A stretch of DNA of 64,000 nucleotides, taken from contig JADKIE010000011.1 in NCBI GenBank assembly GCA_016721385.1, forward strand, positions 62,001 to 126,000, read 5' to 3'. The notes under the pieces are model-generated. The model made no database searches. It had not been told where the DNA came from and saw only the letters and a list, made by a program, of their open reading frames with translations. Shown here piece by piece: positions 1-9,742 of this stretch. The position numbers and the translations under genes were made by a program. Every line of letters starts with the position of its first letter. Positions within the stretch are counted from its first letter, which is position 1. Source of the DNA: Chitinophagaceae bacterium. GTDB taxonomy: Bacteria > Bacteroidota > Bacteroidia > Chitinophagales > Chitinophagaceae.

Positions 1-23
1 TATTATCTTTATGTAAACAGATA

Positions 24-692
24 ATGATGAAAAAGATTGGAATAATAATTTTGGCTTTAATAGGTAGTTTGTTTGGAACGGCTCAAAAAACTATGTCGGA
101 AGGTACAATTGTGTACGATGTAGTGGTTGCTACCGGAAATAAAGAACCGCAAATGGCCGATGCCTTAGATGGTGCTGTAACAACAGTGTATTTAAAAGGC
201 ACTAAAAGCCGTACTGATATGGTAAGTGCCTTAGGTACCGAAAGTAACATACACGATGCTAAAACAGGCAATGCCGTAATTTTAAAAGAGTATAGCAGCC
301 AAAAATTGATGATTACACTTACCAAAGAAAATTGGGAAGCTAAAAACAAAGCTTACAGCAACGTAACTTTCGATTTTTCGGACGAAACAAAAGTTGTAAA
401 TGGTTATACTTGCAAAAAAGCTACAGCTAAAATGGCTAACGGAAAAACGTTTGTGGTTTATTATACTACCGATATTGTTATTGAAAATAAAGAATATAAC
501 CATACTTTTAAAAACCTGCCTGGCCTTGCAATGGAGTACGAAATTGAAGCCGGTAAAACAAAAATAAGATACACTGTATCTAAAATTGATTTTAACCCTG
601 TTCCGGTATCAAAATTTGATGCGCCAAAAACAGGTTACAGAGTAATGACCTACGAAGAAAATCAACAAATGAAGAAGAATGGCGTTCAATAA
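24..692 (+). CDS. Secreted GLPGLI/DUF4412-like protein
   Basis: 222-residue exported protein of unknown role. The N-terminus is a signal peptide (charged MMKK, hydrophobic IGIIILALIGSLFG, cleavage near AQ). The body is predicted beta-rich, and the segment NLPGLAMEYE near residue 170 resembles the signature of the Bacteroidota GLPGLI/DUF4412-type secreted families. Two ATGs in a row (24 and 27) are possible starts. It ends just before a strong bidirectional hairpin shared with the convergent gene on the other strand. Family placement is by motif only; function is unknown. Confidence 0.6.
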   Translation: MMKKIGIIILALIGSLFGTAQKTMSEGTIVYDVVVATGNKEPQMADALDGAVTTVYLKGTKSRTDMVSALGTESNIHDAKTGNAVILKEYSSQKLMITLTKENWEAKNKAYSNVTFDFSDETKVVNGYTCKKATAKMANGKTFVVYYTTDIVIENKEYNHTFKNLPGLAMEYEIEAGKTKIRYTVSKIDFNPVPVSKFDAPKTGYRVMTYEENQQMKKNGVQ

Positions 693-712
693 ATATAGCA
701 TTTACTGTAAAT

Positions 713-743
713 AAAAAACCACTTCATTTGAAGTGGTTTTTTT
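713..743. terminator. Bidirectional rho-independent terminator
   Basis: A 14-bp inverted repeat (A-run plus ccacttca, tiny TT loop, tgaagtgg plus T-run) lies between two convergent genes. T-tracts on both strands let it end transcription from each side. Confidence 0.85.
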
Positions 744-761
744 ATAAATAGGTTAAAATTA

Positions 762-1111
762 TTAATGAATCGGAATTGTAATTTTGAACCGGTATAGCCT
801 TGCTTAATTTCCGGAGTTATTATTTTGTGTTTGTAAGGAAGTATGTAAACAGTGTTTCCTTTTTGAAAAGTAACCAATGTGTTATTATACATAACATTAT
901 TTGAAATTTGCTTTTTAACAAGGATGCTTCCCTTATAAGTAAGGCCAGATTTTAAATTGTTGTAAAGCGAACTTTTAAAACTGTTATTGGTACTGATGTT
1001 TAAAGACACTTTGTTTTTTGCCTTTTTTCCAATGCCTCTATCCGCTAATGCACTATGTGTTGTGCCCAACAGCGCAACAGCTAACAGTACTATTTTGGTT
1101 GTTTTTATCAT
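762..1111 (-). CDS. Small secreted protein, probable 3' frameshift
   Basis: Exported protein of about 115 residues with a clear signal peptide (MIKTTKIVLLAVALLGTTHSALA). As sequenced, the frame runs on to position 686, through its own terminator and into the end of the convergent gene. One extra T in the T-run at 782-785 would instead give a C-terminus ending KITIPIH and a TAA at 762-764, before the hairpin, so I give that end. The KHKIITPEIKQGYTG segment looks conserved, but I do not recognise a named family. Confidence 0.5.
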
Positions 1112-1267
1112 TGGTATTATTTTATTGATACAAATATATTAAAAAATATTGGTTATTTGGGTACCATTCATCATTTGCTTTAGCAAAAAATTAACATTTA
1201 AGTATAAAATGTAAAAAATAATTGGATTGCAAGGTAAAAGTGATTAATTTACAATAACCTATACTAC

Positions 1268-2690
1268 ATGAACAAAAATCCTTATCGGCAAGATAGAGAT
1301 GAATTAAAAGAGTTATTACAGCAGTTTGATAACCTTAAAAAAGGCAAACCCAACTCTTTTTTAGAAGAAGAATCTTTTGAGCGTATCATAGAATATTTCG
1401 ATGAAAAAAATCAATTACCGGCAGCTTTGGAGGCATCGGAGTATGCCATTCATCAATATCCTTATTCGGCAGCATTACTCATAAAGAAAGCCGATATTTT
1501 AATTGCATTAAAACAATACAAACAAGCTTTAGGTGTACTTGAAAAAGCCGAACTGTTTGATGCAAAAGATACCAATTTATATATTTTAAAAACCGAAGCT
1601 TATTTAGCACTTGATTTACAGGAAAAAGCTGCCACTGTATTAGAAGCGGCAATAGATGATTTTGATGGAGAAGAAAAAGTTGATTTGTTATTTGAGCTGG
1701 CAGATGTGTACGACGATTACGAAAATTTTGAAAAAGTATTTGATTGCCTTGCAACAATTTTACAAATTGAACCTACAAACGAAGAAGCTTTATACAAAAT
1801 TTGTTTTTGGACAGATTTTACCGGCCGAAACGAAGAAGGCATACGTATTCATCAAAAAATAATAGAAGAATATCCTTTTAACGAATTAGCCTGGTTTAAT
1901 TTAGGTGCTGCGTACCAAGGCATAAAATTGCACGAAAAGGCCATTGATGCTTACTTGTATGCCATAGCTATTGAAGAAAAATTTGATTATGCTTTACGTA
2001 ATATGGGAGATGCGTATATCCGTTTAAGAAAGTATAAAGAAGCTATAGAAGTACTGGAAAAAGTTTTGGAACTGGTAAGACCGGAGTCGGTAATATACGA
2101 AGCTATTGGCCACTGTTACGACAGACAAAATAAGTATGCACAAGCAAGGTTTAATTATAAAAAAGCATTTCACTTAAACAACGAAGATAGCCAGCTTACG
2201 TACAAAATTGCCTACACCTACATGAACGAAGGACAGTGGGAGAGTGCCATTAAAAAATTTAGAAGTAGCCGTACGTATGCACAAAATGCAACCGGAATAT
2301 AATTTGGCTATGGGACAATGTTGTATGGAGCTTAATAAATTAGATGATGCTATAACTTATTTAGGCAATGTTGTACGCATACGCCCAAAAAACACCAACG
2401 GTTGGTTAGAGCTGTTAAATTGTTTGTACAAAGCCGATTTGCTGGAAGATGCCATTGAATACGTAGATTTTGCCTATGAGCAAACCGATGCCAAACCTAT
2501 TTTTTTGTTTTACAAAAGCGCTATACAATATGCCATGGGTAAATCAAAAGAAGCATTGGTGCAATTAGAATTGGCTATGACCATAAACCCAAAATTGCTA
2601 AAAAAATTTATAGCTATTAACCCATCCATACTGCAAAACCAACAAGTGGTTGATTTAATTGCACGGTATAAAAAGAAGAAATCGATATAA
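1268..2690 (+). CDS. Tetratricopeptide repeat protein (frameshifted)
   Basis: Cytoplasmic helical scaffold of about 474 residues made almost wholly of TPR-like helix pairs, for example AWFNLGAAYQGIKLHEKAID and YAQARFNYKKAFHLN. There is no signal peptide. The frame breaks at 2252-2261 (taaaaaattt); the downstream frame resumes with EVAVRMHKMQPEYNLAMGQ, the next repeat, so this is one gene with a one-base indel in an A/T run. TPR proteins mediate protein-protein contacts; no partner can be inferred from the neighbours. Confidence 0.8.
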
Positions 2691-2721
2691 TGATTTGTTT
2701 TTTTCAAATTTTGTAAGCTCA

Positions 2722-2751
2722 TTGCTTATTCCTCCTTTGTTTTTACCTTTG
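2722..2751 (+). promoter_or_regulatory. Bacteroidota-type promoter
   Basis: TTG at 2722-2724, a 19-nt spacer, then TACCTTTG at 2744-2751, matching the Bacteroidota consensus TTTG-N19-TAnnTTTG. Transcription would start near 2758, about 12 nt before the phosphosulfolactate synthase ATG. Confidence 0.7.
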
Positions 2752-2769
2752 CACCTAAAATGTAATTGT

Positions 2770-3540
2770 ATGAATTTCAACCTGTCGCAAATACCCGAAC
2801 GAATTGCCAAGCCTCGTAACCATGGCATTACAATGGTAATGGATAAAGGCTTAAGTGTAAGAAGAAGCAAAAAAATTTTATGAGTGTGGGTAAGCCGCAT
2901 GTAGATGTTGTAAAACTTGGTTTTGGAACATCGTATGTTACACCCAATTTAAAAGAAAAATTAGAAGTTTACCGCAGTAATGATATGCCGGTGTATTTTG
3001 GCGGTACATTGTTTGAAGCTTTTTTAATTCGCAATCAATTTGAAGATTATATAAATGTGTGTAGAGATTTTGGAGTAAGTTATATGGAAGTAAGTGATGG
3101 ATCTATAACCATACCACATGCCGAAAAATGCGGCTATATTGAAAAACTAACCAAGCATGGTGTAGTATTAAGCGAAGTGGGTAGTAAAGATGCCACACAT
3201 ATTATACCGCCATATAAATGGATAGAGTTGATGAAGGCAGAATTAGAAGCCGGATCTACGTACGTAATTGCCGAGGCACGGGAAGCAGGTAATGTAGGTA
3301 TTTACAGAGGTAGCGGAGAGGTTCGGGAAGGATTGGTACAAGAAATTTTAACACAAATACCTGCCGAAAAAATTATTTGGGAAGCTCCGCAAAAAGCACA
3401 GCAATTATACTTTTTAGAACTAATTGGCTGCAATGTAAACCTTGGTAATATAGCACCAAACGAAGTAATACCTTTAGAAGCCATGCGTATTGGCTTGCGT
3501 GGCGATACATTCCATTTGTATTTAGACAAAAGAAGCATAG
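2770..3540 (+). CDS. Phosphosulfolactate synthase (ComA family), frameshifted
   Basis: The family adds sulfite to phosphoenolpyruvate to form phosphosulfolactate, known from coenzyme M synthesis and from sulfolactate makers. The protein is a TIM-barrel of about 256 residues; family-typical stretches are HGITMVMDKGLSV, DVVKLGFGTSY, YFGGTLFEA, YMEVSDGSI and GLRGDTFHLY. The frame is lost at 2856-2876 (gaagaagc followed by seven A) just before MSVGKPHVD. At the 3' end an A-run indel near 3528 hides a probable TAG at 3538-3540 that abuts aroE. As this organism is not a methanogen, a sulfolactate or sulfonolipid role is possible but inferred. Confidence 0.85.
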
Positions 3541-4275
3541 TGAATTTAATATGGAATTATAGGCTATCCGCTGGCTCATTCGTTTTCAAAAAATATTACA
3601 CCAATAAATTTTGCAGAATGCGCTGCGGATTGTGCTTATGAAACTTTTCCAATTACAACCATAAGTACACTTAAAAAAATATTGCAGCAAAACCCCAATT
3701 TAAAAGGGTTAAATGTTACAATACCGCATAAAAAAAGCGGTTATACCATTTTAACAGATTTAACGCATCTTCCACAAGGATTAAATGCCTGCAATTGCAT
3801 AAAAATTAGCAATGGAAAACTAATTGGGTTTAATACAGATGCTATTGGATTTCAAAAATCGTTGGAGCCATTATTAAAACCGCAACATACCCAAGCATTA
3901 ATTTTAGGTAATGGAGGTGTGGCCAATGCAGTAAAATTTGTATTGAAAAAATTAAACATTAAGTACACTATTGTTGGCAGGCAATTGCAAAATGATGTTG
4001 ATTTATTGTATAAAGATTTAACAGCAGAGCACATTAACGAACACTTTCTTATTATTAATACAACTCCGCTGGGCACTTTCCCTAATGTAGATGAATGTCC
4101 AAACATTCCTTATTATCATCTTTCCAATATGCATTTGTTATATGATTTAATTTATAATCCGGATAAAACCCTGTTTTTACAAAAAGGAGAGCAACAAGGG
4201 GCTGCTATAAAAAACGGTTACGAAATGTTATTAATTCAGGCCGAAGAAAACTGGCGAATTTGGAATGAAGATTAA
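3540..4275 (+). CDS. aroE: Shikimate dehydrogenase (frameshifted 5' end)
   Basis: NADPH-dependent reduction of 3-dehydroshikimate in aromatic amino-acid synthesis. Visible motifs are YGIIGYPLAHSFSK at the N-terminus, NVTIPHK with the catalytic Lys, LILGNGGVANA (dinucleotide fold), INTTPLGT and the C-terminal NGYEMLLIQAEENW. Length is about 245 residues, normal for the family. The start is distorted: GTG at 3540 is followed by an extra A near 3548 before the main frame opens at TAT 3550. A second, compensating pair (one A missing at 3588-3593, one T extra at 3609-3612) turns the expected KKYYTNKF into NITPINF without closing the frame. It overlaps the upstream gene by one base. Confidence 0.88.
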
Positions 4276-4276
4276 T

Positions 4277-4705
4277 TTATGCCAATACTTTTTTAAAATT
4301 AGCCGGAATACTTTCTACTTTTTTGTTGCCATAATTATAGCAAACCATATCTGTTTTGGCAATGGCTAATAAAACTTGTTGCCCATTTCTGTTAGTTTGC
4401 AATTGATAATAAAGCTCAAAACCGGCACGGGATAATTCTCCACAAAAAATGTCAATTGTAATTACATCGTTGTAAAACGATTCGTTTTTAAATTCCACAG
4501 TAATGCTGCTCATTATTAGTCCAATGCCTTCAATATTTAACTCGGAGTAATTGTTGCTTTGCAACCATTTAATTCGGGCTTCGTGTATAATACCTACAAA
4601 TGCATCGTTGCCAACATGATTACCGTAATTAATATCGGTAATACGTACTGGTATTTGTGTTGTGTAAAGTAAAGAAGATGGTAATAGTAATTTTATACGT
4701 GCCAT
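4277..4705 (-). CDS. Acyl-CoA thioesterase (hot-dog, 4HBT type)
   Basis: 142-residue hot-dog-fold protein with the YbgC/FadM-type pattern VRITDINYGNHVGNDAF (Asp followed by a Gly-Asn-His turn) and HEARIKWL, then SITVEFKNESFYNDVI. Such enzymes hydrolyse acyl-CoA thioesters in the cytoplasm; the substrate cannot be told from sequence. It converges on aroE with one base between the two stop codons. Confidence 0.8.
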   Translation of the reverse strand: MARIKLLLPSSLLYTTQIPVRITDINYGNHVGNDAFVGIIHEARIKWLQSNNYSELNIEGIGLIMSSITVEFKNESFYNDVITIDIFCGELSRAGFELYYQLQTNRNGQQVLLAIAKTDMVCYNYGNKKVESIPANFKKVLA

Positions 4706-4778
4706 GTGTTAAAGGTAATCATTGCCATAAAAAGCCCTGCGTAAGCAAGGCATTTTATTATTTTCAATTAACGGGGAA

Positions 4779-5773
4779 TTATTTTTTTTCGGAAACTAAT
4801 TTGCTAAACTCAACTACATCCATAAAATTAGAAATAGATGGAGCAAGAGAGGAGCTGTTCATTTGACTTCTCCAGCCTGCAATTTTATTTTTCCAAATGG
4901 TGCTTTCTTTTATAATAAAATCAATGTTTTCCATACTCTCAGGCGATCTGTCGGTAAAATAACCCAATTGCTTGCTAAACTTACTGGATATACGTACCGA
5001 TTGGCCGTCTGGGCCAACAATGGTCATATAAGTATTGGGTGTGTTACCAAATCAATATCAACAACTACATCGCCACTTTGGTTTTGTAGTTTTTCTGTTT
5101 TGTTGTCAAACGGGTTTTGGGTTAGTGGTATAATATCTGTAGTAGCAAATTCTGTATTTTTAATTGTAGAATTTGGGTTGCCAATTTTTTCTTGTTTTGT
5201 GTTTACTTCTTTCTCTTTTATTTTTTTTTCTTGTGTTTCAGAAGCAAGCAAAGCAGTATCGGCTGCATTTGGGGTTACAGAAGTGCTATTGTTTGTTGCA
5301 TTATTTTTTGCAGTAATTTTTTCGGCATTGTTGGTTAGGGTAGTATTGTTTTTTTGCAAAGCAAACCACAAGCCTGTGCCCAAAACTAATACAGCAACAG
5401 CAGCGGCAGCCATTTTGTAAACAGGTGCGTATTTTTTTGATTGTGTTATAGAAATTACTTTAGCAACTTCTTTATTTAAAACGGCAGCAATTTTATCCCA
5501 TACTTTTGTTGGCGGGCTTACTTCGTAGGCAAGTATTTTACTTGCTAATTGCGATTGATTTTGCGATACTTCTGTATCAAATTGTGCAGCAATATTGTTC
5601 CAGGCCATTGGTGGAGGAACAACTTCCAGTGCAGTTAGTTTAGTTGCAAAAAAGGCATCGGCTTCTTGCTCTTTATTATCGGCAGCGTTTAATTGAAAAG
5701 CAATACTTTCCCAAACTCCTTTTGCAGGAGTTGCTGTGTGGAGAAGCATTTTATCTTTCAAAATTTCCGACAT
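4779..5773 (-). CDS. Membrane anti-sigma factor-like protein (frameshifted)
   Basis: About 331 residues starting 5 bp after the ECF sigma gene, so probably its cognate anti-sigma regulator. The cytoplasmic N-terminus carries three copies of a short unit (TPAKGVWESIAFQL, PPPMAWNNIAAQF, PPTKVWDKIAAVL). One membrane helix follows (MAAAAVAVLVLGTGLWFAL, residues about 121-139), then a Thr/Asn/Lys-rich periplasmic region. The frame breaks near 5036; a one-base correction joins DIDLVTHP to NTYMTIVGPDGQSVRISSKF and gives a folded C-terminal region ending VEFSKLVSEKK. Role inferred from position and layout. Confidence 0.65.
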
Positions 5774-5778
5774 CGATT

Positions 5779-6369
5779 TTATACTATTTTTTTATCTTGA
5801 TTAGGTTTTGTATTATTTAATCTGGTTTCTACCATTGTTTTTAAAATTCCTTTTGCCCTCGCCAATTGCGATTTACTTGTGCCCTCACTTATTCCCAATA
5901 TATCGCCAATATCTTTATGAGAATAGCCTTCTATTACATACATGTTAAAAACTTGTCTGTATCCGGGGCTAAGTTCCTGCACCATGCTTATAATATCTTT
6001 CTCCGCCAATGTGTCCAGTGCATTCCACTCTTTATCTTCTATGGTTACTTCTTGAATTTCGGTTAAGGTTGTATTATTTACAGTTCTTCTAAAATGCTCA
6101 ATAGATGTGTTTACAAAAATTCTTCTTATCCATCCTTCAAACGATCCGTCGCCTCGGTATTTTTCAATATTTTTAAAAACCTTTATAAAGCCTTCTTGTA
6201 ATAAATCCTGAGCATCATCAGCATTTTTACTGTACCTGAGGCATACGGCGTACATTTTGGGCGAAAAACGATAGTACAATGATTCCTGCATTTTTCTATC
6301 ATTTTGAATACACCCTTTAATTAAGTCGCTTTCTTCAATAATATGGTTGCTTTCTATGTTCAAAATCAA
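5779..6369 (-). CDS. RNA polymerase ECF-type sigma factor
   Basis: 196-residue sigma-70 family member. Region 2 shows LYYRFSPKMYAVCLRYSKN and DAQDLLQEGFIKVFKN with WIRRIFVN; region 4 shows LSPGYRQVFNMYVIEGYSHKDI and GISEGTSKSQLARAK as the -35 recognition helix-turn-helix. It directs RNA polymerase to a dedicated promoter set, probably released by the downstream membrane anti-sigma protein. The intergenic gap of 5 bp indicates co-transcription. Confidence 0.92.
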   Translation of the reverse strand: MILNIESNHIIEESDLIKGCIQNDRKMQESLYYRFSPKMYAVCLRYSKNADDAQDLLQEGFIKVFKNIEKYRGDGSFEGWIRRIFVNTSIEHFRRTVNNTTLTEIQEVTIEDKEWNALDTLAEKDIISMVQELSPGYRQVFNMYVIEGYSHKDIGDILGISEGTSKSQLARAKGILKTMVETRLNNTKPNQDKKIV

Positions 6370-6388
6370 TAAGTTTGGTGGTTATGGA

Positions 6389-6982
6389 TTAATTATTTTG
6401 CTTATTTGTTAGGAAATTGATAAGCTTTTCTAAAGCTTTTTTTCTATGACTAAAAATGTTTTTTTCGGTTAATGTCATTTCAGCAAAAGTACTGGTACTT
6501 CCATTGGGTACAAAAACGGCATCGTAGCCAAAACCATTACTTCCGCTTTCTTTTAGCGCAATTTGCCCTTTGCAAATGCCTTCAAATAAATATTCTTTTT
6601 CGTTTATTATCAACGAAATAACGGTTCTAAATTGGGCATTTCTGTTGCTGCAGCCCTGCATATTTAATAATAATTTTTCAATATTACTGCTAAAATCCCT
6701 GCTTTCGCCGGCATAACGGGCACTTTTTACACCAGGCTCACCATTTAAACATGCTACTTCCAGGCCTGTATCCTCACTAAAACAATTTTTTTTGGTAAGA
6801 TGATAGATTGTTTTGGACTTTTCGGTTGCGTTTGCTTCCAGCGTATTATGCGGTTCCGGTATATCAATATCAATACCGGCTTCAATTAACGTAAGTATAT
6901 CAAATTCATTGTTTAATACAGCTCGTATTTCGTTTACTTTGTTTTGGTTGTTGGTAGCAAAAATGAGAGAGTTGTTATCCAT
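6389..6982 (-). CDS. rdgB: Non-canonical purine NTP pyrophosphatase (RdgB/HAM1)
   Basis: Removes dITP, ITP and XTP from the nucleotide pool. 197 residues with the family landmarks FATNNQNKVNEI at the N-terminus, FSEDTGLEV with the catalytic acidic pair, PGVKSARYAG, GFGYDAVFVP and a final SHRKKAL. It lies 19 bp upstream of the sigma factor gene on the same strand, so a shared transcript is possible. Confidence 0.93.
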   Translation of the reverse strand: MDNNSLIFATNNQNKVNEIRAVLNNEFDILTLIEAGIDIDIPEPHNTLEANATEKSKTIYHLTKKNCFSEDTGLEVACLNGEPGVKSARYAGESRDFSSNIEKLLLNMQGCSNRNAQFRTVISLIINEKEYLFEGICKGQIALKESGSNGFGYDAVFVPNGSTSTFAEMTLTEKNIFSHRKKALEKLINFLTNKQNN

Positions 6983-6991
6983 AAAATTGGT

Positions 6992-7491
6992 TTAAGCTAA
7001 GCCAAATAACTGTTTTAGCATGTTCCATAATTTAGTTTTTTCAATCCTATCTTCCATTAAATGAGCAAGAGCAGGTGCACACATATATACCTGGCCATTG
7101 TACTTTTGAAGCTGGTATTGCGGAAAATCTAAAGGCATATCAATTTGAGATGGTTTTACACCAAAAAGTAAAATTTTTTCGGCGGCAAATTGCTCTCTCA
7201 GTAAGTTATAATTAGTATGGGTTTTATGCAAATTAATTAAGGCAACATCTGCCATGGAAAGTTTGCAGGCTGTTAAAATACCCAGTAAAAAACTAAGTTC
7301 CTGTTCTTTTAAATAAACGGCTTCTTCATCTTTTACCAATATAATAATACCTTTATTATTGTTTCCTAAAAAGCAAATAAAGGCTTTTGTATATTATCTG
7401 TAACTACTTGTTTACTATTTAAGTCAACCAACGAATTCTTAAACAAATCGGCAATAACAATTGAAGGAAGTTGAATATTATCTAAACTCAT
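6992..7491 (-). CDS. Conserved hypothetical protein (frameshifted)
   Basis: Soluble protein of about 166 residues, no signal peptide. I do not recognise the family. The start MSLDNIQLPSIVIADLF at 7491 lies in another frame from the body; adding one T in the TTTTT run near 7368 joins IQKPLFAFLGNNNKG to IIILVKDEEAVYLKEQ. Later segments include ALINLHKTHTNYNLL and LLFGVKPSQIDMPLDFPQYQ, and the C-terminus is MEDRIEKTKLWNMLKQLFGLA. It ends 10 bp before rdgB and probably shares its transcript. Confidence 0.55.
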
Positions 7492-7546
7492 AAAAAGGAT
7501 GCTTTAGCCCGTACTTTTTTCGTTTCTTTGTGTAAAATTAATCATT

Positions 7547-8610
7547 ATGATTGCAGCTGCCGATTTTAATATTACAAAAGTAGAACATAGTAAATTAAAT
7601 GATATAAATCTGGAAAACATTCCTTTTGGAAAGTATTTTACTGACCATATGCTGGAAGTAGATTATGAAGATGGTGAATGGAAAACAGCAGAAATAAAAC
7701 CTTATCAACCATTGCTGTTAGCTCCATCCACAGCGGCTTTGCACTATGGTCAAGCAATTTTTGAAGGAATAAAGCCTACAAAAATGCCGATGGCGAAGCG
7801 TTTATTTTTAGGCCACATGATAATTTTAAGCGGTTTAACATATCTGCCGAAAGAATGCAAATGCCACAAGTGCCCGAAGAAATTTTTATGGAAGGCATGC
7901 GTTTACTGATTGAGTTAGATAAAAACTGGATTCCGCAAATGGAAGACCATTCTTTATATATTCGTCCGTTTATGTTTAGCAGCGACGAAATGATTGGCGT
8001 ACGCCCCAGCGATAAGTATAAATTTATGATTTTACTTAGCCCTACAGGGCCATATTACAGTGCACCTATGCGTATTTATGTAGAAGAGCAATACGTACGT
8101 GCCGTACCAGGTGGCGTTGGCTACGCAAAAGCAGCCGGAAATTATGGTGGTGCCATGTATGCAACAGCACAAGCCAAATTAAAAGGCTACGATCAAGTAC
8201 TTTGGACAGACGCTTTTGAGCATAAATATGTACAGGAATGTGGCACAATGAATGTGTTTTTTATTATTGGAAATACAGCCATTACACCTAATTTGGATGA
8301 GGGAACAATATTGGCTGGAGTTACCAGAGATAGCACTATGGCAGTTTTGAGGGAAATGGGCTTTAATGTAGAAGAAAAGCCTTTAAGTATAGATGACATT
8401 ATAGATGCCTATAAAGCCGGCGTATTATACGAAGTTTTTGGTACAGGCACTGCCGCTACTATATCATTCATAAAAGAGCTTAGGTATAAGGATTTTACCA
8501 TGAAATTTGATATTGATAACTGGAAAACAGCTCCGGACGTAAAAAGCCGCCTGAATGCCATTCGCTATGGTCAGGTAGAAGATACGCATGGCTGGATGTA
8601 TAAAATTTAA
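7547..8610 (+). CDS. ilvE: Branched-chain amino-acid aminotransferase (frameshifted)
   Basis: PLP-dependent fold-type IV aminotransferase making Leu, Ile and Val; about 354 residues, the usual BCAT length. Seen are ALHYGQAIFEGIK, the YIRPFMF strand, VGYAKAAGNYGGA carrying the catalytic Lys, and EVFGTGTAATIS binding the PLP phosphate. The frame breaks at 7771-7773: one extra A would restore AYKNADGEAFIFRPHDNFKR between the two halves. It stands alone, followed by a strong terminator. Confidence 0.92.
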
Positions 8611-8636
8611 GTATTTATATTATTTAAAATACACTG

Positions 8637-8662
8637 CCACCCCAGCTTTGGGGTGGTTTTTT
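8637..8662 (+). terminator. Rho-independent terminator after ilvE
   Basis: Perfect 8-bp stem CCACCCCA/TGGGGTGG with loop gctt and six T immediately after. Confidence 0.92.
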
Positions 8663-8725
8663 AATAAATGTTAATAAAATTTCATTTTTTTTGACATTAA
8701 GTTTCTGTTTTTAAGAGAGAATACC

Positions 8726-8733
8726 TACCTTTG
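8726..8733 (+). promoter_or_regulatory. Promoter -7 element for rpsL
   Basis: TACCTTTG matches the Bacteroidota -7 consensus TAnnTTTG, 25 nt before the rpsL ATG. A convincing -33 TTTG is missing at the expected spacing; only TCTG at 8704-8707 is near. Confidence 0.55.
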
Positions 8734-8758
8734 CCGTCCGAAAAATAAAAGGTTCATA

Positions 8759-9133
8759 ATGCCTACAATACAACAATTAGTAAGAAAAGGAAGACAAATC
8801 ATTACTGCAAAGAGTAAGTCAAGAGCTTTAGATGCTTGTCCGCAACGCCGTGGAGTATGTACAAGAGTATATACAACAACACCTAAAAAACCAAACTCAG
8901 CTTTGCGTAAAGTAGCTAAAGTACGTTTAACAAACAAAATTGAGGTTATTGCCTACATACCAGGCGAAGGACACAATTTGCAAGAGCACAGTATTGTACT
9001 TATACGTGGTGGAAGGGTAAAAGATTTACCAGGTGTACGTTACCATATTGTACGGGGTGCTTTAGATACAGCAGGCGTAAAAGATAGAAAACAAAGCCGC
9101 AGTAAGTACGGAACTAAAAAAGCTAAAAAATAA
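8759..9133 (+). CDS. rpsL: 30S ribosomal protein S12
   Basis: 124 residues, starting [12 protein letters not shown], with the conserved [15 protein letters not shown] and [17 protein letters not shown] segments and a basic tail. It helps form the decoding centre. It is followed 51 bp later by rpsG, but unlike the classical str operon fusA is not next: a terminator follows rpsG and fusA lies some 51 kb away. Confidence 0.98.
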   Translation: MPTIQQLVRKGRQIITAKSKSRALDACPQRRGVCTRVYTTTPKKPNSALRKVAKVRLTNKIEVIAYIPGEGHNLQEHSIVLIRGGRVKDLPGVRYHIVRGALDTAGVKDRKQSRSKYGTKKAKK

Positions 9134-9184
9134 TCTTTCGACTATGCTCAGGACTGATTATCCGGGCAAAAAAAATAAATAACA

Positions 9185-9652
9185 ATGCGTAAAACACAAC
9201 CGAAAAAGATACCATTAGCGCCAGATCCAAAATTCAACGATAAGTTGGTTACCCGTTTTGTAAACAACTTAATGTGGGAAGGGAAAAAAAGTGGCGCCTT
9301 CGATATTTTTTATACAGCTTTAGATAAAGTTGCCAAGCAAACAAACGAAGATGGTTACGAAGTTTGGAAAAAGGCTTTAGCTAATATTACTCCTGGTGTT
9401 GAGGTTCGTAGCCGCCGTATTGGTGGAGCTACTTTCCAAATTCCTAGTGAAGTACGTGCCGATAGAAAAATTTCTTTAAGTATTAAATGGATGGTACGTT
9501 ACAGCCGTGAAAGAAACGGACGTAGCATGGCCGATAAATTAGCTAACGAAATTGTAGCAGCAAGCAAAGGTGAAGGTGCTGCATACAAAAAGAAAGAAGA
9601 TACACACCGTATGGCAGAAGCTAACAAAGCATTTGCTCACTTTAAAGTTTAA
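9185..9652 (+). CDS. rpsG: 30S ribosomal protein S7
   Basis: 155 residues, [19 protein letters not shown], with [20 protein letters not shown] and the [14 protein letters not shown] helix typical of S7, which nucleates assembly of the 30S head. Co-transcribed with rpsL and closed by a strong hairpin terminator. Confidence 0.98.
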   Translation: MRKTQPKKIPLAPDPKFNDKLVTRFVNNLMWEGKKSGAFDIFYTALDKVAKQTNEDGYEVWKKALANITPGVEVRSRRIGGATFQIPSEVRADRKISLSIKWMVRYSRERNGRSMADKLANEIVAASKGEGAAYKKKEDTHRMAEANKAFAHFKV

Positions 9653-9671
9653 TTCAATAAAAGCTTAATAC

Positions 9672-9706
9672 AAAAGCCTCCCAAAAATTTTGGGAGGCTT
9701 TTTTTG
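9672..9706. terminator. Bidirectional terminator after rpsG
   Basis: Long stem aaaagcctcccaaaa / ttttgggaggctttt followed by T-run; A/T flanks on both sides let it serve rpsG (+) and the helicase gene (-). Confidence 0.92.
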
Positions 9707-9742
9707 TGTAAATTTTATCGATGGAATAGTATGAAATAAATA

